Shown: positions 18,203 through 28,094, counted from the first letter of the stretch. The stretch: DNA of 64,000 bases from Allopusillimonas ginsengisoli (GCF_004153455.1 NZ_SDQE01000001.1:806001-870000), one strand, 5' to 3'. The notes: generated from the letters alone by a model not told the origin. Numbers and translations: made by a program.

Positions 18203-19087
18203 TCAGGCCGCTGTCAGGCGGGTAAGCGCCTCGCGGTATTTGGCGGTGGTTTTCTCGAGGACGTCTGCAGGCAGGCGCGGTGCGGGCGGCGTTTTGTCCC
18301 ACGTCTGGGTTTCGAGCCAATCTCGCACGAACTGCTTGTCGAAAGACGGCGGACTGATGCCTTCTGCGTAGTCTGAAGCTGGCCAGAAACGCGAAGAGTC
18401 GGGGGTAAGCACTTCATCCATCAGATGGAGCTGGCCCTGATCGTCCAGCCCGAACTCGAACTTGGTATCGGCAATGATGATGCCCTTGCCGGCCGCGTAA
18501 CGTGCCGCCTCGTCGTACAGCCTGAGCGTCACTGTGCGTATCTGTTCAGCCAGCTCAGGGCCGACCTCCTTGACCACGTGCTCGAAATCCACGTTCTCGT
18601 CGTGCGTGCCGAACTCTGCCTTGGCCGCGGGCGTGAAGATGGGCTCAGGCAAACGGCTGGCTTGTTTCAGGCCGGTTGGCAGGGTGACACCGCAGACGCT
18701 GCCCGTGGCTTGGTAGTCTTTCCAGCCCGAGCCGATCAAATAGCCTCGCGCCACGGCTTCCACCAGAATCGGCTTGAGTCGCTTGACCACCACGGCGCGC
18801 CCTTCGACCTGCGCTCGTTCGTCCGCGGTGACGACGTCTTCGGGTGCCACGCCCGTGGAGTGGTTGGGCAAGACATGCGAGAGCTTGTTCAGCCAAAACT
18901 CGGTGAGCTCAGTCAGGACCTGGCCTTTGCCAGGGATGGGATCGTCGAGGATGACATCAAAGGCGGAGATGCGGTCGGACGCGACAATGAGCAGTTTGTC
19001 GTCGCCGACTGCGTACATGTCGCGCACCTTGCCACGGCCTAGCAGGGGGAGCGAAGTGATGGTGGATTGATGTAGGGCCTGCGCCAC
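18203..19087 (-). CDS. purC: Phosphoribosylaminoimidazole-succinocarboxamide synthase
   Basis: Ligates aspartate to CAIR to make SAICAR in purine synthesis. The 294-residue monofunctional enzyme shows [20 protein letters not shown], the ATP-binding SDRISAFD, and [14 protein letters not shown]. Start codon is GTG at 19087 with GAGG eight bases upstream. It is the promoter-proximal gene of purCEK and follows fba after an intrinsic terminator. Confidence 0.97.
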   Translation of the reverse strand: MAQALHQSTITSLPLLGRGKVRDMYAVGDDKLLIVASDRISAFDVILDDPIPGKGQVLTELTEFWLNKLSHVLPNHSTGVAPEDVVTADERAQVEGRAVVVKRLKPILVEAVARGYLIGSGWKDYQATGSVCGVTLPTGLKQASRLPEPIFTPAAKAEFGTHDENVDFEHVVKEVGPELAEQIRTVTLRLYDEAARYAAGKGIIIADTKFEFGLDDQGQLHLMDEVLTPDSSRFWPASDYAEGISPPSFDKQFVRDWLETQTWDKTPPAPRLPADVLEKTTAKYREALTRLTAA

Positions 19088-19105
19088 GATGTGACCTCGA
19101 AAAGG

Positions 19106-19137
19106 AAAAATCCCGCCGGTATGCGTCCGCGCGGGAT
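19106..19137 (-). terminator. Intrinsic terminator downstream of fba
   Basis: A 7-bp stem (19110-19116 with 19131-19137) is followed on the minus strand by a T-run (A-run 19106-19110). It lies between the fba stop codon and purC, so the purine genes are likely transcribed separately or only by read-through. Confidence 0.7.
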
Positions 19138-19163
19138 GGGGTGAGATTTAACGGTGCAACACT

Positions 19164-20228
19164 TTACTGGACGACTTGGGCGAGCTCTCCGGCTGCATAG
19201 CGCCGGGCCATGTCGGTGAGGGGGATCGGCTTGATCTTGGCTGCATTGCCCGCGGTGCCAAACTGCTGGTAGCGTTCGATACAGATGCGCTTGGCCGCCT
19301 CACGGGCCGGCTTGAGGTACTCGCGCGGGTCGAACTTGCCGGGGTTCTCGGCCATGAAGCGGCGGATCGCGCCTGTCATGGCAAGGCGGATATCGGTATC
19401 GATATTAACCTTGCGCACGCCAAACTTGATGGCTTCCTGGATTTCTTCGACAGGCACGCCATAGGTTTCTTTCATGTCGCCACCGAACTCGCGGATTTCG
19501 GCGAGCAGGTCTTGGGGCACGCTGGAGCTGCCGTGCATGACCAGATGGGTATTGGGCAGGCGCTGGTGGATTTCTTTGATGCGGGAAATCGACAGGATAT
19601 CGCCCGTGGGTTTGCGCGTGAACTTGTAAGCGCCGTGGCTGGTGCCGATGGCAATGGCCAGCGCGTCGAGTTGCGTGTGGCGAACGAAATCCGCAGCCTG
19701 CTCGGGATCGGTGAGCAGTTGTTCCATGGTCATCGTGCCTTCAGCGCCGTGGCCGTCTTCCTTGTCGCCCTTCATGGTTTCGAGCGAACCCAGGCAGCCC
19801 AGCTCGCCTTCGACGGTGACGCCCAGCTTATGCGCCATGTCGACCACGCGGCGGGTGACATCAAGGTTGTACTCGTATTCGGCGATGGTCTTGCCGTCTT
19901 CTTTGAGCGAACCATCCATCATGACGCTGGAAAAACCCAGATCGATGGCACCCTTGCAAATGGCGGGAGACTGGCCGTGATCCTGGTGCATCACGATAGG
20001 AATATGCGGATAAGACTCCACCGCAGCCTGAATCAAATACTTGAGGAAGCCTTCGCCGGCATATTTGCGGGCGCCGGCGGAAGCCTGCATGATCACCGGG
20101 CTGTCGGTTTCAGCAGCGGCTTCCATGATGGCCTGGACTTGTTCGAGATTGTTCACGTTGAACGCGGGGATGCCGTAGCCATTCTCAGCGGCATGGTCGA
20201 GCAACTGGCGCATGGAAACAAGGGCCAT
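19164..20228 (-). CDS. fba: Class II fructose-1,6-bisphosphate aldolase
   Basis: Zinc-dependent aldolase of glycolysis/gluconeogenesis, cleaving or forming fructose-1,6-bisphosphate. The 354-residue product shows [20 protein letters not shown] at the N-terminus, the catalytic/zinc stretch [22 protein letters not shown], and [11 protein letters not shown]. The length and Calvin-cycle-style subtype are usual for betaproteobacteria. CAGGAG precedes the ATG at 20228; 14 extra in-frame residues upstream were rejected. Confidence 0.97.
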   Translation of the reverse strand: MALVSMRQLLDHAAENGYGIPAFNVNNLEQVQAIMEAAAETDSPVIMQASAGARKYAGEGFLKYLIQAAVESYPHIPIVMHQDHGQSPAICKGAIDLGFSSVMMDGSLKEDGKTIAEYEYNLDVTRRVVDMAHKLGVTVEGELGCLGSLETMKGDKEDGHGAEGTMTMEQLLTDPEQAADFVRHTQLDALAIAIGTSHGAYKFTRKPTGDILSISRIKEIHQRLPNTHLVMHGSSSVPQDLLAEIREFGGDMKETYGVPVEEIQEAIKFGVRKVNIDTDIRLAMTGAIRRFMAENPGKFDPREYLKPAREAAKRICIERYQQFGTAGNAAKIKPIPLTDMARRYAAGELAQVVQ

Positions 20229-20362
20229 GTAGAGACTCCTGAAATCAATAGTGGGTGATGGATGAATCACCCCATTTTACCGGAATTGCGCGGCCTCAAC
20301 TGTGCAAGGCCCAAAGCCCGGCAACAATCGGAAACAAGGCCGCGACGCAGCGGAGCGCCTCG

Positions 20363-20989
20363 CTATGGCCGGATGGCGGATTTTGGTCGGAATGCCTTGA
20401 CGATATGTTCATGCGTTTGAACATAAGGGCCGCCGATCAAATCAATACAGTAAGGTATGGCCGCAAAAATACCGGGGACCAATACCTTGCCGGCCTCGTC
20501 TTTCAGGCCTTCGAGTGTCTCGCGTATCGCCTTGGGCTGGCCCGGAAGATTAATGATGAGCGCCGCATGGTCCGCCGTGGTTTCGCGGATGACGGCGACT
20601 TGGCGCGAGAGAATCGCGGTAGGCACAAAATTCAGGCTGATCTGGCGCATTTGCTCGCCAAAGCCCGGCATTTGCTTGGTGGCAACGGCCAACGTGGCCT
20701 CGGGGGTGAGATCGCGTCGCGCTGGACCGGTACCGCCTGTGGTCAACACCAGATCGCAACCTGTCTGGTCCACAAGCTCAATCAGTGCGGCGGATATGCC
20801 GGCCGGATCGTCCGGGATGAGCCGCTCGGCGTACTGAGGCGCCACGGTCAGCGCCCCATCCAGCCACTCGCGCAGCGCGGGGATGCCCTGATCCTGATAC
20901 ACACCGGCCGAAGCGCGATCAGAAACGGATACCAGGCCGACCAGCAATTGATCGGGATGACTGCGAGCCAGACGTGATGTGTTCGGCAT
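20363..20989 (-). CDS. mog: Molybdopterin adenylyltransferase
   Basis: Adenylates molybdopterin before molybdate insertion in molybdenum-cofactor biosynthesis. The 208-residue protein carries LVSVSDRASAGVYQDQGIP at the start and the MoCF signature TTGGTGPARRDLTPEAT. It starts at MPNTSRL (20989) with GAGAGG upstream. It stands alone among carbon-metabolism genes; a molybdenum-dependent sulfite dehydrogenase is encoded about 28 kb away. Confidence 0.92.
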   Translation of the reverse strand: MPNTSRLARSHPDQLLVGLVSVSDRASAGVYQDQGIPALREWLDGALTVAPQYAERLIPDDPAGISAALIELVDQTGCDLVLTTGGTGPARRDLTPEATLAVATKQMPGFGEQMRQISLNFVPTAILSRQVAVIRETTADHAALIINLPGQPKAIRETLEGLKDEAGKVLVPGIFAAIPYCIDLIGGPYVQTHEHIVKAFRPKSAIRP

Positions 20990-21035
20990 GTTACCTCTCG
21001 AAACGTAATAGTGCGTGGCCTGCTTCTGCAAGCGC

Positions 21036-22469
21036 TCAATGCTTGATGGCGATGGTCTTGAGTGTCGTGAAGCCGTACATGGCTTCGAAGCCCTTCTCCC
21101 GCCCGTAGCCAGACTGGCCGGTGCCGCCAAAGGGCAGCTCCACGCCACCCCCTGCGCCGTAATTGTTGACAAAGACCTGGCCGGAGCGCACCTTGCGGGC
21201 AAAGCGCATCTGCCGCGCACCATCCGCCGTCCATAGCCCGGCGGCCAGCCCAAAGGGCGTGCCGTTGGCGATGCGCAGCGCTTCGTCCTCGGTGTCAAAA
21301 GGGATGGCAGCAAGCACTGGCCCGAAGATTTCTTCCTGGGCCAGTGTGTGGCCGGGAGGCACATCGCTTAGCAGCGTGGGCACTTGATAAAAGCCACCCT
21401 TGGGCGCGTTGGCGTCCAGCTTGCCTTGCGCGGCAATCGTAATGCCGGCTTCGTCGACCATGCCCAGATAATCCTGCACCCGATCACGCTGCCGGGCATT
21501 GATCAGCGGGCCGCAATCCGGATCATCGCCGGCAGGCCCCGTGCGGGTCGCCTGGAACAATTCCGACAGGCGCGCCATGACGTCCGCGTAAACGGCGCGC
21601 TGGACCAGCAACCGGCTACCTGCAGAGCAGGTCTGCCCGGCGTTCTGGATAATGGCATTCAGCCATACCGGCAGTGCCGACTCGATATCGGCATCCGAAA
21701 ACACGATTTGGGGCGACTTGCCGCCCAGCTCCAGCGTGACAGGCGCGTAATGCGCTGCAGCGGCCATGGCAACCTGCTTGCCCGTCTGCGGCGAGCCGGT
21801 AAAGGAGATATGGTCAATATCCGGATGCGCCGACAACGCAGCGCCCGCTTCCATGCCCAGCCCGGTACAAATATTGAGCGCCCCTGCAGGCAGCCCGACC
21901 TCCATGGCGATCTCTGCCACCTTCAACAGGGATACGCAGGCGTCTTCGGCTGGCTTGACGACGCAGGCATTGCCAGCCGCCAGCGCAGCGCCCACACTGC
22001 GCCCAAAAATCTGCATGGGGTAATTCCACGGCACGATGTGGCCGGTAACACCATGCGGCTCTCGCACCGTCAGTACAGTGAAGTTGTTGGGGTAAGGAAT
22101 TGTCGCGCCATGCAGCTTGTCCACGGCGCCCGCGTAGAATTCAAAATACCGTGCCAGTGCCATCGCATCGGCCTGGGCCTGTCTGATCGGCTTGCCGGTG
22201 TCGCGGGATTCGATTTGCGCGAGTTCATCGGCGTGATCGAGCAAGGCCGCGCTCAAGCGCCACAGCAGGCGACTGCGCTCGGCGGGCGCCATATTGCCCC
22301 AGGCGCCCTCATAGGCGTTGCGGGCGGCACGCACCGCGGCATCGATATCCGCATCGCCAGACCGTGCTATCTCGCCATACAGCTGCCCATCGGATGGGTC
22401 GATCACAGGCAAGGCCTGGCCCGACATGGCGCTTATCCACTGATTACCAATAAAGTTTTTGTAAATCAT
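21036..22469 (-). CDS. NAD(P)-dependent aldehyde dehydrogenase
   Basis: A 477-residue ALDH-superfamily enzyme. Cofactor and catalytic elements are visible: VPWNYPMQIFGRSVGAAL, the Glu in LELGGKSPQIVF, and the catalytic Cys in NAGQTCSAGSRL. Substrate specificity is not evident; the closest flavour is betaine- or gamma-aminobutyraldehyde dehydrogenase-like. The ATG at 22469 has GGAGGCAGGCTT upstream. It lies between pgk and mog/fba, where other Alcaligenaceae commonly have pyruvate kinase. Confidence 0.9.
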   Translation of the reverse strand: MIYKNFIGNQWISAMSGQALPVIDPSDGQLYGEIARSGDADIDAAVRAARNAYEGAWGNMAPAERSRLLWRLSAALLDHADELAQIESRDTGKPIRQAQADAMALARYFEFYAGAVDKLHGATIPYPNNFTVLTVREPHGVTGHIVPWNYPMQIFGRSVGAALAAGNACVVKPAEDACVSLLKVAEIAMEVGLPAGALNICTGLGMEAGAALSAHPDIDHISFTGSPQTGKQVAMAAAAHYAPVTLELGGKSPQIVFSDADIESALPVWLNAIIQNAGQTCSAGSRLLVQRAVYADVMARLSELFQATRTGPAGDDPDCGPLINARQRDRVQDYLGMVDEAGITIAAQGKLDANAPKGGFYQVPTLLSDVPPGHTLAQEEIFGPVLAAIPFDTEDEALRIANGTPFGLAAGLWTADGARQMRFARKVRSGQVFVNNYGAGGGVELPFGGTGQSGYGREKGFEAMYGFTTLKTIAIKH

Positions 22470-22592
22470 AAGCCTGCCTCCTGGTGGATACGCCCTGACG
22501 CTGGCAGGCATGCCAGCTTCGCCGCCAGCCACCTGCCCATCGGTCGACGGGCCTTGCGGCAGCGGAATCCCGCTGCCGCGCGCGGCCTGTGA

Positions 22593-23786
22593 TCAGCCTT
22601 GAGCGCGTTTTTGCAGTATATCCACCGCTGGCAGCGTACGGCCTTCAAGGAATTCCAGGAAAGCGCCACCTCCGGTGGAGATATAACCGATTTTGTCTTC
22701 GATATGATACTTGGCAATTGCCGCGAGCGTATCGCCGCCGCCGGCAATCGAAAACCCGGCAGAATTGGCGATGGCTTTGGATACCACCTCAGTACCGTTT
22801 GCAAAGGCGTCGAATTCGAACACGCCTACGGGGCCATTCCAGACAATGGTGCCGGCGTTGCCCAGAATGTCGGCCAGCCGTTGCGCAGTCTCGGGGCCGA
22901 TGTCAAGAATCAGGTCGTCATCGGCCACCTGGTCGGCGGGCTTGACGGTTGCCTCGGCATCCGCGCTGAAGGATTTTGCGCATACCACGTCCACAGGAAT
23001 CGGCACCCCGGCCCCGCGCTTGTTCATGATATCGATAACGGCGCGTGCCTGGTCGATCTGCTCCGGCTCGGCCAGTGATTTGCCGATGGACAGCCCCGCC
23101 GCCAGCATAAAGGTATTGGCAATGCCGCCGCCCACGACAAGCTGATCCACTTTGTCAGCCAATGCCTGCAGGATGGACAGCTTGGTGGAGACCTTGGCGC
23201 CGCCGACAATGGCCACCAGCGGCCGCTTCGGATCATGCAGCGCGCGGCCCAGGGCCTCCAGTTCGGCCTCGAGCAAGGGGCCGGCGCACGCGACAGGCGC
23301 ATATTGCGCAATGCCGTAAGTCGTTGCTTCCGCCCTGTGTGCGGTACCGAAGGCGTCGTTCACATAGATATCGCAGAGCGCCGCCATTTTCTTGGCAAGC
23401 TCGGGGTCGTTCTTCTTTTCGCCGACGTTGCAGCGGCAGTTCTCAAGCAACACCACCCTGCCTGGCGATACGCTGACGCCATCCACCCAATCGGTGGCGA
23501 GCCTGACGGGTTGGCCCAGCAGCTCGGACAATCGGCGAGCGACAGGCTCCAGTGTGTCGTCGGGGCCGACGGTGCCTTCCGTCGGACGGCCGAGGTGTGA
23601 GGTGATCATGACCGCAGCGCCCGCATCCAGCGCCATTCGGATGGCTGGCACCGAGGCGCGCACGCGGGTATCTTCAGTGATTTTGCCGTCTTTCAGCGGC
23701 ACGTTCAGGTCGGAGCGGATAAAGACGCGTTTTCCGGCCAGCGCGTCGGTCTTGGCCAGGGAGGAAAGAGTGTTTACGGTAGTCAT
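22593..23786 (-). CDS. pgk: Phosphoglycerate kinase
   Basis: Transfers phosphate between 1,3-bisphosphoglycerate and ADP. The 397-residue product starts [10 protein letters not shown], then [25 protein letters not shown], the hinge segment and the C-terminal nucleotide loop [14 protein letters not shown]. Order tkt-gap-pgk on one strand suggests joint expression, although hairpins separate the genes. Confidence 0.98.
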   Translation of the reverse strand: MTTVNTLSSLAKTDALAGKRVFIRSDLNVPLKDGKITEDTRVRASVPAIRMALDAGAAVMITSHLGRPTEGTVGPDDTLEPVARRLSELLGQPVRLATDWVDGVSVSPGRVVLLENCRCNVGEKKNDPELAKKMAALCDIYVNDAFGTAHRAEATTYGIAQYAPVACAGPLLEAELEALGRALHDPKRPLVAIVGGAKVSTKLSILQALADKVDQLVVGGGIANTFMLAAGLSIGKSLAEPEQIDQARAVIDIMNKRGAGVPIPVDVVCAKSFSADAEATVKPADQVADDDLILDIGPETAQRLADILGNAGTIVWNGPVGVFEFDAFANGTEVVSKAIANSAGFSIAGGGDTLAAIAKYHIEDKIGYISTGGGAFLEFLEGRTLPAVDILQKRAQG

Positions 23787-23910
23787 GAGCGTAGGCTTCC
23801 AGTCTGTACAGCTACGTGCCAAATATCGTTTCGGGCAATCGACGCCACACAGGTCCAGTCAGCGTAAGGCATGGTCGGGCGCGGCGGACGACATACGTAA
23901 CAGATACGGC

Positions 23911-23933
23911 AAGGGCGGGATACACCCGCCCTT
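23911..23933 (-). terminator. Hairpin downstream of gap
   Basis: A perfect 9-bp stem (23911-23919 with 23925-23933, loop ATACA) follows the gap stop codon on the minus strand and precedes pgk. It has no T-run, so it may attenuate or stabilise rather than fully terminate. Confidence 0.5.
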
Positions 23934-23955
23934 TACCTTGCAATAATAATACGGC

Positions 23956-24966
23956 TTACTTTGCCGCCATCAATGCGACGGTGGTGTCGAGCATGCGATT
24001 GGAGAAGCCCCATTCGTTGTCGTACCAGGAAGACACCTTGACCAGCGAGCCAGAGACCTTGGTAAGGGCGGCATCCACGGTGCTGGACGCGGGATCATGG
24101 TTGTAATCGATCGATACCAGCGGCTCTTCGTTGAAGTTCAGAATACCCTTGAGCGGGCCTTCGGAGGCGGCCTTGAGAATGCCATTGACCTCTTCGACCG
24201 TGGTTTCGCGGGCCGACACAAACGACAGATCAACGATGGATACGTTGATGGTCGGAACGCGAATGGCGTAGCCGTCCAGCTTGCCATTGAGCTCGGGCAG
24301 CACAAGGCCAACCGCGGATGCCGCGCCGGTCTTGGTGGGGATCATGCTGTGGGTGGCCGAGCGCGCACGGCGCAGGTCGGAGTGATAAACGTCAGTGAGC
24401 ACCTGGTCGTTGGTGTAGGCGTGGACGGTGGTCATCAGCCCGTTGACCAGGCCCAATGCCTTATGCAGGGGCTGCACCAGCGGCGCCAGGCAGTTGGTGG
24501 TGCACGAGGCGTTGGAAATGACCGTGTCGCTGGACTTGAGCACGTCGTGGTTCACGCCATACACGATCGTGGCATCGACATCCTTGCCGCCAGGCGCGGA
24601 GATAATCACCTTCTTGGCGCCGCCCTTGATGTGGGCACCGGCCTTTTCCTTGCTGGTGAACAGGCCCGTGCATTCGAGCACGACGTCGACCTTCAGTTCA
24701 CCCCAGGGCAATTCAGCCGGGTTGCGTTGCGCGAGCACACGGATCTTGTCGCCGTTCACGACCATGTAGTCCCCATCGACCGTTACCGTGCCGGGGAACT
24801 TGCCGTGCGCCGTGTCAAAACGCGTAAGGTGGGCATTGGTCTTGGGATCGCCAAGGTCGTTGATCGCCACGATTTCGATATCGTGTTTCTTGCCGTCTTC
24901 ATAATGGGCACGCAAGATATTGCGGCCAATGCGGCCGTACCCGTTGATCGCTACGCGAATGGTCAT
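23956..24966 (-). CDS. gap: Glyceraldehyde-3-phosphate dehydrogenase, type I
   Basis: NAD-dependent GAPDH, 336 residues. Visible are the nucleotide fold [19 protein letters not shown], the catalytic Cys in [14 protein letters not shown] and the terminal [14 protein letters not shown]. It is the second gene of the tkt-gap-pgk series, 15 bp after tkt. Whether it is the NAD- or NADP-preferring form is not clear from inspection. Confidence 0.98.
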   Translation of the reverse strand: MTIRVAINGYGRIGRNILRAHYEDGKKHDIEIVAINDLGDPKTNAHLTRFDTAHGKFPGTVTVDGDYMVVNGDKIRVLAQRNPAELPWGELKVDVVLECTGLFTSKEKAGAHIKGGAKKVIISAPGGKDVDATIVYGVNHDVLKSSDTVISNASCTTNCLAPLVQPLHKALGLVNGLMTTVHAYTNDQVLTDVYHSDLRRARSATHSMIPTKTGAASAVGLVLPELNGKLDGYAIRVPTINVSIVDLSFVSARETTVEEVNGILKAASEGPLKGILNFNEEPLVSIDYNHDPASSTVDAALTKVSGSLVKVSSWYDNEWGFSNRMLDTTVALMAAK

Positions 24967-24981
24967 TACATCACTCCTGTT

Positions 24982-27027
24982 TTATAGAACCTTTTCCACT
25001 GCCTCGACGACGTGGTCGGCAGTAAACCCGAAATACTTGAAGAGTTCGCCGCCAGGGGCCGACTCACCGTAGCGGTCCAGCCCAATCACCGCGCCATCAA
25101 GGCCAACGTACTTGTACCAGCCCCAGGTAACGCCCGCTTCGACGGCAACGCGCGGCAGCCCCTTGGGCAGCACGGCATCGCGCCAGGCTTGATCCTGCTC
25201 GTCGAATACGTTGGCGCAGGGCATGGACACTACACGCACCGCGATGCCTTTGGCGGCAAGCTGTTCTTGCGCGCCCAGCGCCAGGGCAACCTCGGAGCCA
25301 GTGGCAATGATCACGGCCTGAGGGTTGTCTGCGTCGCGCAGTACATAGCCTCCGCGATGAATATTGGCGATCGTCTGCTCGTCGCGCGGGACAAACGCCA
25401 GGTTCTGCCGCGACAGCAGCAAGGCACTGGGGCCGCCGTCCCGCACGGTCATGCCGATGCTGACAGGTCGCTGGATCGCATAGGCCCAGGCCGCTGCGGT
25501 TTCAGTGGTATCGCATGGGCGCCACACGTGCAGGTTGGGGATCAGGCGCAGGCTGGCGGCGTGCTCGATAGACTGATGGGTAGGGCCGTCTTCGCCCAGG
25601 CCGATGGAGTCGTGCGTAAAGACATGGATGACGCGCTGTTTCATGAGCGCGGCCATGCGGATGGCGTTGCGGGAGTAATCCGAAAAAGTGAGGAAGGTGC
25701 CGCCAAAAGGCAGATAGCCGCCGTGCAGCGCAATGCCGTTCATGATGGCAGCCATGCCAAATTCGCGCACACCATAGTTGATATGGCGGCCGAAACGCAG
25801 ATGAAGATCGCCAGCGCGTACGGGTTCCGCGCCCTTCCAGTCGGTAAGATTGGAGCCGGTCAGGTCGGCCGAGCCGCCGAGCATTTCGGGCAGCATTTCG
25901 ACCAGTGCCGTAATCGCCAACTGGGAGGCCTTGCGCGTGGCTACGGTTTCGGCCTTGTCGTTGGTTTTCTGGATGAAGGCGCGCGCCTGTTCAGCGAAGT
26001 CGGCTGGCAAGTCACCTTGCATGCGGCGCACGAGCTCTGCGGCTTCCTGGGGATAGGCCTTGGCATAGGCTTCAAAGCCTTGCTGCCATTGGGATTGCAG
26101 TTGTGTGCCTTTGGGCTTGCCATCCCAATATTCGTAGATTTCGGCCGGGATGTCGAACGGGGGATAGGGCCAGTTGAGCGCTTCGCGCGTGGCTTCGATT
26201 TCTTTTTCGCCCAGCGCGGCGCCGTGAACTTTTTCGGTGCCGGCCATCGTGGGGGCGCCTTTTCCGATCACGGTACGGCAGCAAATAATGGTGGGGCCGC
26301 TGGCCTGCGCAGCGAAGGCGTGCGCCTGCTCGATGGCCGCCTCAACGGACTTGGCATCATGGCCATCGACGTTGGGAATGACGTTCCAGCCATACGCGGC
26401 AAAGCGTTCCGGGGTGTTGTCGCGGAACCAGCCGTCGACATGGCCATCAATGGAAATGCCGTTGTCGTCGTAGAAGAGGATAAGCTTGGAAAGCTTGAGC
26501 GTACCGGCCAGCGAGCATACTTCGTGGGAAATGCCTTCCATCAGGCAGCCGTCGCCGGCAAACGCGTAGGTATAGTGATCGACGATCTTGTGGCCTTCGC
26601 GATTGAATTCCTGTGCCAGCAGGGCTTCGGCCAGCGCCATGCCCACTGCGTTGCCTATGCCTTGGCCGAGGGGGCCGGTGGTGGTTTCGACGCCCGCGGT
26701 GATGCCGACTTCGGGGTGGCCTGGCGTGCGGGAGTGAAGCTGCCGGAAGTTGCGCAGTTCTTCTATCGGCAGGTCGTAGCCTGTAAGATGCAACAAGGCG
26801 TACAGCAGCATGGAGCCATGGCCATTGGACAGCACGAAGCGGTCGCGATTCGCCCAGGTGGGGTCGGCAGGGTTGTGCCGCAGATGGCGGGTCCAGAGTA
26901 CTTCGGCGATATCGGCCATGCCCATGGGGGCGCCGGGATGTCCCGAGTTGGCTTGTTGGACTGCATCCATGGCCAGGGCGCGAATTGCGTTGGCCATGGA
27001 GGTATCTTGGGCAGGGGTAAGGCTCAT
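24982..27027 (-). CDS. tkt: Transketolase
   Basis: Thiamine-diphosphate enzyme exchanging two-carbon units between sugar phosphates in the pentose phosphate pathway. The 681-residue protein has [17 protein letters not shown], the ThDP motif [18 protein letters not shown] and [16 protein letters not shown]. The start at 27027 ([18 protein letters not shown]) is a judgement: the ribosome site is weak, and MANAIRAL at 26997 is the alternative. It is the first gene of the tkt-gap-pgk series. Its upstream side faces the repeat-rich gap. Confidence 0.96.
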   Translation of the reverse strand: MSLTPAQDTSMANAIRALAMDAVQQANSGHPGAPMGMADIAEVLWTRHLRHNPADPTWANRDRFVLSNGHGSMLLYALLHLTGYDLPIEELRNFRQLHSRTPGHPEVGITAGVETTTGPLGQGIGNAVGMALAEALLAQEFNREGHKIVDHYTYAFAGDGCLMEGISHEVCSLAGTLKLSKLILFYDDNGISIDGHVDGWFRDNTPERFAAYGWNVIPNVDGHDAKSVEAAIEQAHAFAAQASGPTIICCRTVIGKGAPTMAGTEKVHGAALGEKEIEATREALNWPYPPFDIPAEIYEYWDGKPKGTQLQSQWQQGFEAYAKAYPQEAAELVRRMQGDLPADFAEQARAFIQKTNDKAETVATRKASQLAITALVEMLPEMLGGSADLTGSNLTDWKGAEPVRAGDLHLRFGRHINYGVREFGMAAIMNGIALHGGYLPFGGTFLTFSDYSRNAIRMAALMKQRVIHVFTHDSIGLGEDGPTHQSIEHAASLRLIPNLHVWRPCDTTETAAAWAYAIQRPVSIGMTVRDGGPSALLLSRQNLAFVPRDEQTIANIHRGGYVLRDADNPQAVIIATGSEVALALGAQEQLAAKGIAVRVVSMPCANVFDEQDQAWRDAVLPKGLPRVAVEAGVTWGWYKYVGLDGAVIGLDRYGESAPGGELFKYFGFTADHVVEAVEKVL

Positions 27028-27164
27028 CGGAACACTCGCAAAAGGCACCGCCCCGGTAAACAGGCCGGCCCTCGATATTGAAGGATATGCAAAGTCTTCG
27101 ATTTTACCATCGGGGCGGGGGGAGGGTTTTGGGTGTCTGACCAAGGGTGCGATGGGGTCTCCTG

Positions 27165-27503
27165 CCGGAGGCGTCTGGCTGGTGGTGCCTGGCTGCGGAG
27201 GTATCTGTTGACGGCCGGGCAGGGGCTCATCCGGCTTCCGGCACAACCTCGCCGGTTCGGCGCCCACGCGCCGAACATCGCGTCGGCCGCTCGTCCAGGC
27301 CCTTCGGCCTTCCCTTCGCGCCTGCCTCGCTCGGCTCAGATCGTGCCTGCAGCCGGATGAGCCCCTGCCCGTCCTGCATTGAATTCATGCGCCACGCCGC
27401 TGGGGCGGGTGGCTTGCTTGGCATTTTTCTGATATAGCCTGTCATAGCAAAAGAGCTCTTGCGCTTGTGGTCATGGGCCCCCCTATCAGGGCCCATGACC
27501 ACA
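27165..27503 (-). repeat. Structured inverted-repeat element, copy 1
   Basis: Read 5' to 3' on the minus strand it has: hairpin A (27503-27491 paired with 27478-27466, 13 bp); a conserved AGCGCAAGAG box; a CCACCCGCCCCAGCG box; ATTCAATGCAGG; and a 20-bp closing stem B (27370-27351 with 27236-27217) around a core of about 114 bp. CCGTCAACAGA and one or two degenerate 23-bp units follow. The core is the same as in copy 2 by eye, yet both stems A and B have different sequences that remain fully paired. Inside the core an 8-bp stem closes on GTGG. No transposase or target-site duplication is visible. Confidence 0.8.
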
Positions 27504-27608
27504 TCGGGTTGCTGGCTTTCGGAAGGCTGATCGGCATTAGTCTGATCGGCAATAGTGATTGCACTCGGGCATGCAGACACCACCACCGTCCGCATGCAAA
27601 CGCTCCGA

Positions 27609-27901
27609 CGTGAAGCCGGGCCTGGATAGGGAGGCCCGGCTTCACGAGCGCAAGAGATCTTCGGCACAAACCAGACGCAGGAGCAGAAGGCCAAGCACCC
27701 CACCCGCCCCAGCGACCGTACGCATGAATTCAATGCAGGTCGGGCGGTCGTTCACCCGCCTGCAGGCACGATCTGAGCCGAGCGAGGCAGGCGCGAAGGG
27801 AAGGCCGAAGGGCCTGGACGAGCGGCCGACGCGATGTTCGGCGCGTGGGCGCCGAACCGGCGAGGTTGTGCCGGAAGCCGGGTGAACGACCGCCCGACCG
27901 T
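27609..27901 (+). repeat. Structured inverted-repeat element, copy 2
   Basis: Inverted twin of copy 1. Parts in order are: hairpin A (27609-27623 with 27632-27646, 15 bp, loop GGATAGGG); AGCGCAAGAG; the CCACCCGCCCCAGCG box; ATTCAATGCAGG; and closing stem B (27738-27758 with 27879-27899, 21 bp) around the shared core, which contains the hairpins 27802-27815 and 27837-27856. Stem B shares almost no sequence with stem B of copy 1, but pairs perfectly. The 23-bp tandem array starts right after it. This pattern is expected of a structured RNA, or of DNA whose function depends on folding. Confidence 0.8.
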
Positions 27902-28094
27902 CAACAGAACCTATCGGTACAAGCCAACAGAAGCCAACTGAACCCATCACATACGACAACAGAACTTACCAGCACGAACAAACAGAATCCACCAGCACGA
28001 ACAAACAGAATCCACCAGCACGAACAAACAGAATCTATCAGCATGTGCCAACAGAATCTATCAGCATGTGCCAACAGAACCCGGCAGCATCCAG
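27902..28094 (+). repeat. 23-bp tandem repeat array
   Basis: About eight units beginning MAACAGAA: 27902-27924, 27925-27956 (expanded and diverged), 27957-27979, 27980-28002, 28003-28025, 28026-28048, 28049-28071 and 28072-28094. Units four and five are identical, and units six and seven differ by one base. The second half of the unit comes in variants (CAGCACGAAC, CAGCATGTGC, CGGTACAAGC). There are no spacers, so this is not a CRISPR array. It ends about 90 bp before rsmE and could contain or modulate its promoter. Confidence 0.85.

Noticed and set aside
25012-27081. 689-residue open frame on the plus strand opposite tkt
   Set aside because: Shadow of the transketolase gene; composition is antisense-like and no domain is recognisable.
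27227-27733. 168-residue protein gene in the repeat interval
   Set aside because: It overlaps the inverted copy of the structured element and its centre; the other copy encodes only the same tail. No family match is evident, so it is treated as repeat structure.
27902-28094. CRISPR array
   Set aside because: The 23-bp units are contiguous with no spacers, and no cas genes lie near.
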